Below are positions 40,548 through 48,624 of a DNA stretch of 64,000 nt, one piece after another. How positions within the stretch are numbered: the stretch's first letter is position 1; each line of letters begins with the position of its first letter. The notes beneath the pieces are model-generated. The model ran no database searches. It saw nothing but the letters and a program-made list of their open reading frames with translations, and was not told the origin of the DNA. Source of the stretch: CAYLXX01 sp964484325 (GTDB taxonomy: Bacteria; Patescibacteriota; Microgenomatia; UBA1406; GWC2-37-13); assembly GCA_964484325.1 (NCBI GenBank), contig CAZAEE010000006.1:1-64000 (forward strand), written 5' to 3'. The translations under genes and the position numbers were made by a program.

Positions 40548-41594
40548 ATGGGAGACGCGCGGGAGCTACTGCAACAATTTTCCAAAGAATTAAGCGAAAC
40601 TTCGACACTTGAAGACTTACATGGTCTTGAGATAAAGTATCTTGGTCGAAACGGTGCCATCAACAAACTACTTCAAAACATTGCTGATATTCTACCGGGG
40701 AAACGAAAAGAGTATGGCCAGTCAGTCAATGAGGTTAAAAACCAAGTAACTTCCCAACTCTCAGACAAAAAAAACCATTTACTGACAAACGCAGATGTTT
40801 CCGAACAAATCGACGTTACGCTTCCTGGCAAACAGTATGAAAAGGGAAGTCTTCATATGGTGACGTACGCTGTTGAGGAAATTAGCCGCATTTTTGAGAA
40901 GCTCGGTTTTATCCGTATGTCTTACCCTGAAGTGGAGTGGGAGTATTTTTCGTTTGAAGCGTTAAACATGCCACCCGGTCATCCAGCACGCGATGACTTC
41001 GAAACGTTTTTCATCGATGCTCACGAAAACAAGAAACTTGGTCGCATGTTGCTCACTCCTCATACCTCTTCCGGCCAAATTCGTGAAATGCAGCGTGTTC
41101 ATGGTCAACCACCGATACGCATGATCAATATAGCTAAAACATATCGTCCCAACTGGGATGCTACTCATACACCGATGTTTCACCAGTTTGAAGGACTGTG
41201 TATTGATAAAAATATTACGATTGCCAACTTGAAGGGTACAATCGATTACTTTGCCAAGGAGTTTTTCGGCGAAGAAAGACAAACACGATTAAGACCATTT
41301 CATTTCCAGTTTACGGAGCCTTCGTTTGAAGTTGATATCACCTGTGACATCTGTGGGGGAAAAGGTATGATTGACGGGGTAAAATGTAAAGTTTGCAAAT
41401 CCGGCTGGCTTGAGTTAGGTGGAGCTGGTATGGTCCATCCAAACGTCTTAAAAGCTGGTAGCGTCAAGCGCGGATACACTGGCTGGGCGTTTGGTATTGG
41501 CATTGAACGGGTAATGATGATGAAAGAGGGATTTAAGCTGAACGACTTGCGCATTATTTACGATGGCGACATCAGATTTCTTGAACAGTTTTAA
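40548..41594 (+). CDS. pheS: phenylalanyl-tRNA synthetase alpha subunit
   Basis: The 348-residue protein is the catalytic class II subunit of the alpha2beta2 PheRS. It has the N-terminal coiled coil (about residues 1-85) and a catalytic domain with HTSSGQIREMQ, the GLCID strand of motif 2, FTEPSFEVDI, and motif 3 as GWAFGIGIERVMMM. A CDICGGKG..CKVCKSG zinc-like four-cysteine element (around residues 266-284) is inserted before the GAGMVHP loop. A GTGACA/TATAAA promoter (40513-40541) lies 6 nt before the ATG, so pheST has its own start within the block. pheT follows after 3 nt. Confidence 0.94.
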   Translation: MGDARELLQQFSKELSETSTLEDLHGLEIKYLGRNGAINKLLQNIADILPGKRKEYGQSVNEVKNQVTSQLSDKKNHLLTNADVSEQIDVTLPGKQYEKGSLHMVTYAVEEISRIFEKLGFIRMSYPEVEWEYFSFEALNMPPGHPARDDFETFFIDAHENKKLGRMLLTPHTSSGQIREMQRVHGQPPIRMINIAKTYRPNWDATHTPMFHQFEGLCIDKNITIANLKGTIDYFAKEFFGEERQTRLRPFHFQFTEPSFEVDITCDICGGKGMIDGVKCKVCKSGWLELGGAGMVHPNVLKAGSVKRGYTGWAFGIGIERVMMMKEGFKLNDLRIIYDGDIRFLEQF

Positions 41595-41597
41595 GCT

Positions 41598-43583
41598 ATG
41601 AATATAAAAATTACCTATAACTGGCTTTTGGAGTATCTTGAGACAGATGCTGATCCGCAGGAGATACAAAGGTTCCTATCTTTGTGCGGTCCCTCGATTG
41701 AGCGGGTTGAGAAAGTAAAGGATGATTATATTTTTGATATTGAAGTAACTTCAAACAGAGTTGACGTTGCGAGTGTTTTTGGTATAGCTCAGGAAGCTCA
41801 AGCAATTTTACCCCAGTTTGGTAAAAAAGCGACACTTAAAAAAAATCCATTAACTCTTTACACATTTACCTCTCTTGGAAGAAGTGCTAACGAATCGACC
41901 CTAACAATTGCACCAATTGATCCAAAACTCTGTTCTCGATTTACCGCTATCATTTTGTCAAACGTCACGCTTGGCCCCTCTCCAGAGCTAATACGTCAAC
42001 GTCTTCAGTGGTGCGGTATTTCATCAATTAACAACGTGGTCGATATTTCAAACTACCTGATGATTACTTTAGGCCAACCGACCCATATGTTTGACTATGA
42101 TAAAATCGCCGGTCACTTCATGAAACTTCAAGAAAGCCAAAAAGGGGAAAAATTAACAACCCTTGATGGACGAGATATTCGTCTCCCAGGAGGAGACATC
42201 GTCATCGAAGACAAAAAAAATCTTATCGATCTGTGCGGTATTATGGGGGGGCTCAACTCAGCTATTTCCTCGGGCACAAAAAATATTGTTTTCTTTGTAC
42301 AAACGTACAATAAACGCAAAATTCGTCGGACTTCAATGACGACTGGTCAACGTACTATGGCTGCCACATACTTTGAAAAGGGACTTGATGAAGAGCGCGT
42401 CGAACCAACACTTATGTACGGTATAGAGTTGTTAAAGCAATATGCTAGTGTACATATTAGCTCTAAACTGTATGATATTTACCCGAAACCTTTTACACCA
42501 ACGACCATTAAAGTCACTCAAAAAGATATTACCCGTATCATGGGAGTCGAAGTTGAGATAAAAAGGATTGCTGATATTCTGCAACGGCTGGGTTTTGGTA
42601 TTCAAGTAACTGGTACTACCTGTATGGTTTCGGTACCATCATTTCGCAAAGACGATGTAACAAAAAAAGAAGACGTGGCCGAAGAGGTAGCCCGCGTTTA
42701 TGGGTATCATAATCTGCCCAATATCATTCAGCCGACAGTGCTTGTGAAACAGCCGCACGATATCGATATGCTTTTTGAACTGCAGAAAAAGATCAAATAT
42801 TTTTTCAAATATCGTGGCTATCACGAGATTATGAACTACTCTATGATCTCAAAGGGAACGATTGAAAAACTTGATAGTAAAGTCGAGGAGCACTTGGCAA
42901 TACAAAATACTATCTCTGAAGAGATTAAGTACATGCGAACTTCTCTTATTGAATCTCTTGTTAAAAATATTGCCGATAATCAGGGCAAAAAGGATCCGTT
43001 GAATTTTTTTGAGATTGCCAAAGTGTATTTACCGAAAAAAAATGAACTTCCCGATGAAAAATTTCGCCTCGGCATAGTCACGACTACAAATTTTTTTGCG
43101 TTGAAAGGACTGATCGAGTTACTGCTAAAAAATTTTAATATTACCTACCATTTTGAATTATCCCAGAATCATTTTTTAAGTGAGGGGACTCAAGCCAGTC
43201 TTATGATCGACTCACCTATTGGGGTTATTGGTAAACTAAAACCTCTATACAAAGAGCGACTCAACTTACAAACAAACGTGTATCTGGCAGAAATCGATCT
43301 TGCACCTATAATTCTTAAGTACAAAGTTCTTCCTTCTTACCAAGAATCGTCACAATATGCAGTTGTCAAGCTTGATCTAACTGTACCATTGTCTCCAAGT
43401 ATGCGCTATGAGGAACTCAAGAAAAAAGCATTTGAAGCATCTGCTCTTCTTAGAAACTTAGAAGTCATTGATATTTTTAAACAAAATGTCACGCTCAGGT
43501 TTTATTTCTCAGATCTCGCAAAAAATCTTTCTGAGGAAGAAGCTAAAAAAGAGTTAGAGGCTATTAAAAAAGTCTATGGATAA
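41598..43583 (+). CDS. pheT: phenylalanyl-tRNA synthetase beta subunit without the N-terminal OB domain
   Basis: The 661-residue beta subunit lacks the ~110-residue EMAP-like OB insertion that follows the first ~40 residues in the ~795-residue E. coli protein: the sequence passes straight from IERVEKVKDDYIFDIEV to SNRVDVASVFG. The B3/B4 domain (NNVVDISNYLM, GQPTHMFDYDK), the B5 domain and the catalytic-like core are present, and the C-terminal FDX-ACB domain (about 575-661) is intact. It should still support PheRS assembly, with loss of one tRNA contact. Its end overlaps the next gene by 8 nt. Confidence 0.93.
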   Translation: MNIKITYNWLLEYLETDADPQEIQRFLSLCGPSIERVEKVKDDYIFDIEVTSNRVDVASVFGIAQEAQAILPQFGKKATLKKNPLTLYTFTSLGRSANESTLTIAPIDPKLCSRFTAIILSNVTLGPSPELIRQRLQWCGISSINNVVDISNYLMITLGQPTHMFDYDKIAGHFMKLQESQKGEKLTTLDGRDIRLPGGDIVIEDKKNLIDLCGIMGGLNSAISSGTKNIVFFVQTYNKRKIRRTSMTTGQRTMAATYFEKGLDEERVEPTLMYGIELLKQYASVHISSKLYDIYPKPFTPTTIKVTQKDITRIMGVEVEIKRIADILQRLGFGIQVTGTTCMVSVPSFRKDDVTKKEDVAEEVARVYGYHNLPNIIQPTVLVKQPHDIDMLFELQKKIKYFFKYRGYHEIMNYSMISKGTIEKLDSKVEEHLAIQNTISEEIKYMRTSLIESLVKNIADNQGKKDPLNFFEIAKVYLPKKNELPDEKFRLGIVTTTNFFALKGLIELLLKNFNITYHFELSQNHFLSEGTQASLMIDSPIGVIGKLKPLYKERLNLQTNVYLAEIDLAPIILKYKVLPSYQESSQYAVVKLDLTVPLSPSMRYEELKKKAFEASALLRNLEVIDIFKQNVTLRFYFSDLAKNLSEEEAKKELEAIKKVYG

Positions 43584-44130
43584 AACGAAAGCTCTTGAAC
43601 AAATTGCTGAGGAAATTGAACAGTGTCAAATTTGTCAAGAGGGAAAGGGTGGGAAAGCTGTTCCGGGCGAAGGTGACCCAGACGCGGATATCGTTTTCAT
43701 CGGTGAAGCACCAGGAAAACAAGAAGCAAAAACCGGTCGGCCGTTTATCGGACGATCTGGTCAGTACTTACGAAAAAATATTCGTGAACTACTCAAGTTG
43801 AAAGTGGAGGACGTATTTATCACCAGTCCTGTCAAATATCTACCAGATCGCGGCACTCCAACATTTGAGGATATTGCTCACGGCCGAATTCATTTGATGA
43901 AACAATTGAACGTTCTTGAACCAAAAGTTATTGTCCTTATGGGATCAGTTGCTACACAGGGTGTTTTAGAAGAAAAAATTCCGGTTATGAAAAAACACGG
44001 ATCAACAATTAAAAAGGATGGTAAACTATACTTTTTGACAGTTCACCCTGCAGCCGCTATCCGATTCACAAAGCTTCGTACAGTATTTGAAGGAGATTTT
44101 AAGCTGTTAAAAAAATTATTAGAACAATAA
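43576..44130 (+). CDS. family 4-type uracil-DNA glycosylase lacking two Fe-S cysteines
   Basis: This enzyme removes uracil from DNA. The 184-residue protein has the family 4 motifs FIGEAPGKQEAKTGRPFIGRSG (in part) and VHPAAAIR (active-site His region). The first Fe-S cysteine pair is present as CQIC (residues 16-19), but the second pair is not: the usual VKCRP segment is VKYLP, and no Cys occupies the following site in the HGRIHLMKQL helix. It may thus be cluster-free or bind a metal differently. It overlaps pheT by 8 nt and begins a run of nucleotide-processing genes. Confidence 0.8.
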   Translation: MDKTKALEQIAEEIEQCQICQEGKGGKAVPGEGDPDADIVFIGEAPGKQEAKTGRPFIGRSGQYLRKNIRELLKLKVEDVFITSPVKYLPDRGTPTFEDIAHGRIHLMKQLNVLEPKVIVLMGSVATQGVLEEKIPVMKKHGSTIKKDGKLYFLTVHPAAAIRFTKLRTVFEGDFKLLKKLLEQ

Positions 44131-44592
44131 ATGAGAAAAATCAATTCGGTCGCAATCTGTGCCAGTACATTATTTTATCCAACTGCGATCGAAGTAAGTA
44201 AAAAGTTAAAAACGCTGAAAATACAGCCTAAACTTCCTTGGGGAGCTATCCAAATGATAAAAAGTAAGGATTTTAACGCTGATGATTATAAAAATGATTT
44301 TGAAGAAAAAGGAGTAAATGGTGGCTTTCGTATTAAAGCTAAACTTATTTTAAATCATTTCAGAAAAATAAGAAGTTCAGATGCAATACTTGTCATAAAC
44401 GAAACAAAACATGGTCACGCTGGATATATCGGTGGCAATGTCTTAATGGAAATGGCTGTTGCTATATATGACAAAAAACCTATTTTTATATTGAATCCTG
44501 TGTCTCCGAAATTACAGTATTATGCCGAAATCATGGGCACTTTGCCAATAATGTTAGACGGAGATATTCTCAATATCAAAAAATATATATGA
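44131..44592 (+). CDS. nucleoside 2-deoxyribosyltransferase-like protein
   Basis: The 153-residue protein has an AICASTLFYP start and a conserved-looking RSSDAILVINETKHGHAGYIG motif (in part) followed by GNVLMEMAVAIYDKKPIFIL. The pattern of a strand ending in a small polar loop and a Gly-x-x-x-x-E-helix resembles nucleoside 2-deoxyribosyltransferase and related folds, in which a Glu is catalytic. It immediately follows UDG and overlaps the MazG gene by 4 nt, so a nucleotide-linked function is plausible. The family call is tentative. Confidence 0.55.
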   Translation: MRKINSVAICASTLFYPTAIEVSKKLKTLKIQPKLPWGAIQMIKSKDFNADDYKNDFEEKGVNGGFRIKAKLILNHFRKIRSSDAILVINETKHGHAGYIGGNVLMEMAVAIYDKKPIFILNPVSPKLQYYAEIMGTLPIMLDGDILNIKKYI

Positions 44593-44948
44593 ATAAGACA
44601 AGTGATATTTTAAAACTTCAACAACATGTAGTTGATTTTCGTAATAAACGTGATTGGAAACAGTATCATGGACCTAAAGAAAGTGCCATTGCACTTGTAC
44701 TTGAAGCTGTAGAACTCCTTGAGCTTTTTCAGTGGAACAATGAGAAAGAAGTGAAGGAATATCTTCAATCTCCGCGTTTCCAGGAAGTTAAAGAAGAAGT
44801 GGTTGATGTTTTATATTGGGCACTTCTTATTGCGTTTGATCTTAAGATTGATATTAATAAAGAATTTGTTAATAAAATGAAAAAGAATAACAAAAACTAT
44901 CCAGTTAAAAGAGCAAAAGGTAAACATATAAAGTATACTGAGTATTAA
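44589..44948 (+). CDS. MazG-like nucleotide pyrophosphohydrolase
   Basis: The 119-residue protein is an all-alpha NTP pyrophosphatase of the MazG/RS21-C6 type, which hydrolyses (d)NTPs to NMP and pyrophosphate. The metal-binding pattern is clear: EAVELLELFQW (ExxE, about residues 38-48) and EEVVDVLYWALL (ExxD, about 69-80). The single-domain length and the WxxYHGPKE element fit dCTPase-like members. It overlaps the previous gene by 4 nt and is followed after 2 nt by a Nudix gene, forming a pool-cleaning cluster. Confidence 0.85.
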   Translation: MNKTSDILKLQQHVVDFRNKRDWKQYHGPKESAIALVLEAVELLELFQWNNEKEVKEYLQSPRFQEVKEEVVDVLYWALLIAFDLKIDINKEFVNKMKKNNKNYPVKRAKGKHIKYTEY

Positions 44949-44950
44949 CT

Positions 44951-45391
44951 ATGCCAATACCAACTGATCCAGAAAAACAAAAGTACATGTTTTCAGATGA
45001 TATGAAGTTTGCTCAGAAAATCATTTTATATCATCCGGATCATCCGAATAAATTTCTGGCACTTAAATCCAGCCCGTCCCATCCAACTGGCGGTGATCAA
45101 TGGGATTTACCGGGAGGCAATGTGTTGTATGGTGAAAATCATATGGACTCATTACTTCATGAGATTCAAGAGGAGACTGGAGTTCGTGCAAGAGATGTTG
45201 TTCCGGTTGAAATAGTCACTCGCATGGAGCCAGAATATTATCTCCTGCTTATCGGCTACAAAGGCAAGGCTGTGTCGGAAAAAGTGAATCTCAGTGAAGA
45301 GCACACCGAGCATCAATGGGTGACAAATGAGCAGTTTCAGCAATTAGAAACTCCTCAAGTATTTAAAGACTTTGCCCAAAAATATGCATAA
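44951..45391 (+). CDS. Nudix hydrolase
   Basis: The 146-residue protein carries a Nudix box: GGNVLYGENHMDSLLHEIQ followed by EETGV (about residues 54-78), with His in place of the usual Arg of the REUxEE core. The preceding GGDQWDLPGG is typical. The substrate is probably a nucleoside diphosphate derivative; the adjacent UDG and MazG genes suggest clearing of damaged nucleotides. It overlaps the next Nudix gene by 8 nt. Confidence 0.85.
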   Translation: MPIPTDPEKQKYMFSDDMKFAQKIILYHPDHPNKFLALKSSPSHPTGGDQWDLPGGNVLYGENHMDSLLHEIQEETGVRARDVVPVEIVTRMEPEYYLLLIGYKGKAVSEKVNLSEEHTEHQWVTNEQFQQLETPQVFKDFAQKYA

Positions 45392-45902
45392 ACTCTACAC
45401 AATTGTAGATAAGAATGACAACATAATTGGATATAAATCGAAATCAGAAACTACCAAAAGTGATATCTACCGAGTATCTGTATTAGTTCTTTATAACTCG
45501 AAGCAAGAAATATTACTGGCTCAAAGAGCACTAACTAAATCTCATGATCCGGGAAAGTGGGGATTTTCAGCAGTCGGCACAGTGGAAAAAAATGAAACAT
45601 ATGAAGAAAATATCATTAAGGAAGCAAAAGAAGAAATTGGATTAGATATCGACAATTCTCAACTAATTAAAGGATCAAAATATCTCCACAAAGAAAATTT
45701 TAATTTCTTCTATCAACTTTTTTACTATAAATTAGATAGACTAATAAACGAATTTAGTCCGCGACTCGGAGAAGTTAAAGATATTAGATGGATTAATGTT
45801 AATGATTTACTGAAAGATACTGTAGAACATCCCGAAAAATACGTTGTAAAAACCGGCAAAATATCAAAGGACTTACTAGAAAAAAAGTTTCTTAATGAGT
45901 AG
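45384..45902 (+). CDS. Nudix hydrolase (MutT/IDI-like)
   Basis: The 172-residue protein carries GTVEKNETYEENIIKEAKE followed by EIGLD (a Nudix box) after KWGFSAVG, with an N-terminal YTIVDKNDNIIGYKSK strand similar to Nudix proteins related to isopentenyl-diphosphate isomerase. The second Nudix gene of this cluster, it starts inside the first. ATG 45384 is preferred to the TTG at 45372. Its end overlaps the convergent PBP gene by 11 nt. Substrate unknown. Confidence 0.8.
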   Translation: MHKLYTIVDKNDNIIGYKSKSETTKSDIYRVSVLVLYNSKQEILLAQRALTKSHDPGKWGFSAVGTVEKNETYEENIIKEAKEEIGLDIDNSQLIKGSKYLHKENFNFFYQLFYYKLDRLINEFSPRLGEVKDIRWINVNDLLKDTVEHPEKYVVKTGKISKDLLEKKFLNE

Positions 45903-48459
45903 GCGTCGGACTTGGGGCAGGGGAGGGGGTAGGGTTACCGGAATCCCAAGGTCTATTTACACCAAAACGGATAGTTGATTCGGCACTTTTATCTTTATCG
46001 TTTTGGGCGTTGACTTTCAACTCATACACTCCGTCGTCAAGGTGAATATGTTCATCAATATCTTTTTTATCTTCGTTAAATATCTTCACTTCTGAGCCAT
46101 TGATAATAATTTTCACCGTTCTTATAGCAGCGACTGAACCAATTCGCGCTTTCACCTCAACATCGTTTGAGTCTAGCTGTGCATGATCGCTTGGAGAAGT
46201 AATCGAAACTGCCACATCATCAGCATTGTTGCTTGAGATTTCTGTTGGTGGTTTCAGTTTGTCATCCGTTTGGTCTTTTGTCCAATCGTTTATCGCGTCC
46301 TGCCAGCGATTTTTACCATCAGTTGAGACGGGATCGTTTTCGGTGAAGACGATGTAATCTTTTTCATCATAATTACCGTTTCTGATTTCAACTTCATTAG
46401 CCAACTTCCCAGTTGAGCGGGAGATCTTTAGTTTTTTATAAAACGGTGCCACGTCTTTTGGTTCAGTCCCTTCAACAAAATATTCAGATCGAGTTTGTTG
46501 ACTATCTTTTGGCAAGCCGCCAAGATACGCATCAATTTGAAGTGCTTTCACGTTATCGGGTTTATTGGCAATGCCGTCTGGATACTTTTTCAAGGCCTCA
46601 GTCATAATTTTATACCAGATAGAGGAGGCACCCGTAACACCCGAGGCAATTTTCGGATCCATCGGCGAGTTGTCGTTGTTACCGACCCAGACGCCTACGG
46701 TGATTGAGTTTGTAAAACCAACTGCCCAGTTATCGCGTTTATCGTTTGTCGTACCAGTTTTCACGGCGACAGTTTTACCCGGAACGTGTAAATAGGAGTT
46801 CGGGCCAAACTCAAGCGTTCGAGCAACATTGTCTGACAGAATGTGGGACGTTAGAAACGCTGTTTCGGGCGAAAAGACACGTCGCTCTCGGGGTTTAGAC
46901 GCTTTATAAAGTTTTTTTCCGCGATAGTCTGTGATCTCTGAATAAAGCTGGACGTCGCGTTTGATTCCACTTGAGGCAAGCACGGTATAGGCCGAAGTAA
47001 GATCTAGTAAGTTCGTCTCGCCGCCTCCGAGTGCTACCGCCAGTCCAAAGCGTTTCATATTATCCTCAGTCGGTTGATACGAGTGGAGTCCACTTTCGTA
47101 GCCTTTCTCCAAGAAATCTCGTAAACCCACCATAGCCAGAAGCTTCACAGCCGGAATGTTCATCGAGTTTCCTAGTGCAAAACGAAGTTGCATCGGACCA
47201 TGGAACTTACCGTCATAATTGACCGGTATGTATTCTGGCATTTGATCACCGTTATAGAAGGGAGTTTTGACATCCATGATCACTGTTGCCGGTGTGTACC
47301 CTTTTTCAAATGCAAGCGTGTAGATAATTGGTTTAAGAGCTGAGCCTGGTTGACGCTGGCCTGAGCCGGCGACATCAAACTTACCGTACTCCTCGTTGTT
47401 GAAATCATAGGAGCCAACGTAGGCTAGAACTTCTGAGGTTTTAGAGTCCAGAACAACCACTGCACCATTGCCGACTTTGGCGCTCTTTAAGCCTTCAATT
47501 TCATCTTTCACAATCTGTTCAACTTTTTTTTGCAGATCTGAGTCTATGGTCGTTTTGACCTTCAAGCCTTGCTGGGTGGCTGCCACGCCATACTGTTTCT
47601 CAATCTGATTGCGCACATAAAACACATAATGCGGGGCGGTGATTGCTACTCTGGGAGCCGAAAAGTGATATGTGTCTACCTGGGAATCAGCTGCCAGCTC
47701 CTGTTTTTTATCGATATACCCATCTTCTCGCATGCGCCGCAAGACATTTTTAGCCCGACCCTTCCAGGCATCTTTTGTACCTATATAAGGTGAATAATAC
47801 GTCGGACTCTGGGGCAAACCGGCGAGAATGGCAGCTTCAATAATACTTAAGTCTTTTGGTTCCTTGTCAAAGTACCCTTTTGAGGCAGCACCAACACCAT
47901 AGTACGTTCCGCCGTAAGGAGCCTCATTCAAATACATCTCAAGAATCTGGTCTTTCGTATATTTGCGCTCGACTTCTGAAGCAAGAATCGCCTCTTTTAC
48001 TTTGCGGCCGATACTACGCTCTGAAGTCAACAGAACATTTTTAATAAGCTGCTGAGTGATGGTGGAGCCACCTTGAACACCTCGGCCAAGCAACGTGTTA
48101 ATAAAAGCTCGAATAATCCCAAGCTGAGAAATACCGTTGTGCTTATAGAAATTTTTGTCTTCGATAGCTACAGTACCTTCTTTCAGGTATTTTGAAATGT
48201 CAGCTGATGCCACTGGCACCCGATTTTTATCTTTATAAATCTCGTAGAGTACTTTGCCATCCCGATCATAAAAAACGGTTGAGTCACTGGTGACTTCGCT
48301 TAACTTGCCAGGAGACGGTAAGTTGCGACCATACCAGGCAAAAACAAAAAGCGACGCCAGAAAACCAAAAAGTATCAACCCTCCCAAACCAATGAGCCCC
48401 CAAAGAATCAGTTTTTGACTAAACGTCTGAGATGAAGAAAATCGTCTCGAACGATACAT
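45892..48459 (-). CDS. class A penicillin-binding protein (PBP1A-type)
   Basis: This bifunctional enzyme polymerises and cross-links peptidoglycan. The 855 residues include an N-terminal anchor (about 16-40), a GT51 glycosyltransferase domain with AIEDKNFYKHNG (catalytic Glu), GGSTITQQLIKN and RKVKEAILA, and a transpeptidase domain with the SxxK Ser in GSALKPIIY, the SxN motif GNSMNIP and KTGTTNDKRDNWAVG. A ~190-residue extension follows, with an Ig-like segment (about 760-840) and a Pro/Ser tail. The gene has TATACT 8 nt before its ATG and is divergent from a small ORF and recG. Confidence 0.94.
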   Translation of the reverse strand: MYRSRRFSSSQTFSQKLILWGLIGLGGLILFGFLASLFVFAWYGRNLPSPGKLSEVTSDSTVFYDRDGKVLYEIYKDKNRVPVASADISKYLKEGTVAIEDKNFYKHNGISQLGIIRAFINTLLGRGVQGGSTITQQLIKNVLLTSERSIGRKVKEAILASEVERKYTKDQILEMYLNEAPYGGTYYGVGAASKGYFDKEPKDLSIIEAAILAGLPQSPTYYSPYIGTKDAWKGRAKNVLRRMREDGYIDKKQELAADSQVDTYHFSAPRVAITAPHYVFYVRNQIEKQYGVAATQQGLKVKTTIDSDLQKKVEQIVKDEIEGLKSAKVGNGAVVVLDSKTSEVLAYVGSYDFNNEEYGKFDVAGSGQRQPGSALKPIIYTLAFEKGYTPATVIMDVKTPFYNGDQMPEYIPVNYDGKFHGPMQLRFALGNSMNIPAVKLLAMVGLRDFLEKGYESGLHSYQPTEDNMKRFGLAVALGGGETNLLDLTSAYTVLASSGIKRDVQLYSEITDYRGKKLYKASKPRERRVFSPETAFLTSHILSDNVARTLEFGPNSYLHVPGKTVAVKTGTTNDKRDNWAVGFTNSITVGVWVGNNDNSPMDPKIASGVTGASSIWYKIMTEALKKYPDGIANKPDNVKALQIDAYLGGLPKDSQQTRSEYFVEGTEPKDVAPFYKKLKISRSTGKLANEVEIRNGNYDEKDYIVFTENDPVSTDGKNRWQDAINDWTKDQTDDKLKPPTEISSNNADDVAVSITSPSDHAQLDSNDVEVKARIGSVAAIRTVKIIINGSEVKIFNEDKKDIDEHIHLDDGVYELKVNAQNDKDKSAESTIRFGVNRPWDSGNPTPSPAPSPTPTH

Positions 48460-48467
48460 AGACTATT

Positions 48468-48500
48468 AGTATAGCATGTTTACCATGCAGTAGGTATAAT
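48468..48500. promoter_or_regulatory. divergent -10 boxes around a palindrome
   Basis: The minus-strand TATACT (48468-48473) belongs to the PBP gene and the plus-strand TATAAT (48495-48500) to the small ORF before recG. Between them GCATG-TTTAC-CATGC (48474-48488) is a perfect 5-bp inverted repeat with a 5-nt centre, a possible operator for both directions. Confidence 0.5.
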
Positions 48501-48506
48501 ATAACC

Positions 48507-48611
48507 ATGGCCAAACGCTTTAAAACCGAAACAATTTGGAAAGTTATTATTACAGTGTCTTCAATTCTTTTGATACTTTCCAGCCTGGCACCATTGCTTT
48601 TGGTAAAGTGA
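48507..48611 (+). CDS. 34-residue single-span membrane protein
   Basis: A short frame from ATG (6 nt after TATAAT) to TGA encodes a basic start (MAKRFKTET) and one hydrophobic segment (about residues 12-33). Start signal, composition and position 13 nt before recG support a real small protein, probably inserted in the membrane with the N-terminus inside. Function unknown; it may also act as a leader cistron that helps translation of recG, which lacks a ribosome binding site. Confidence 0.6.
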   Translation: MAKRFKTETIWKVIITVSSILLILSSLAPLLLVK

Positions 48612-48624
48612 ACTTTGTTTATCT

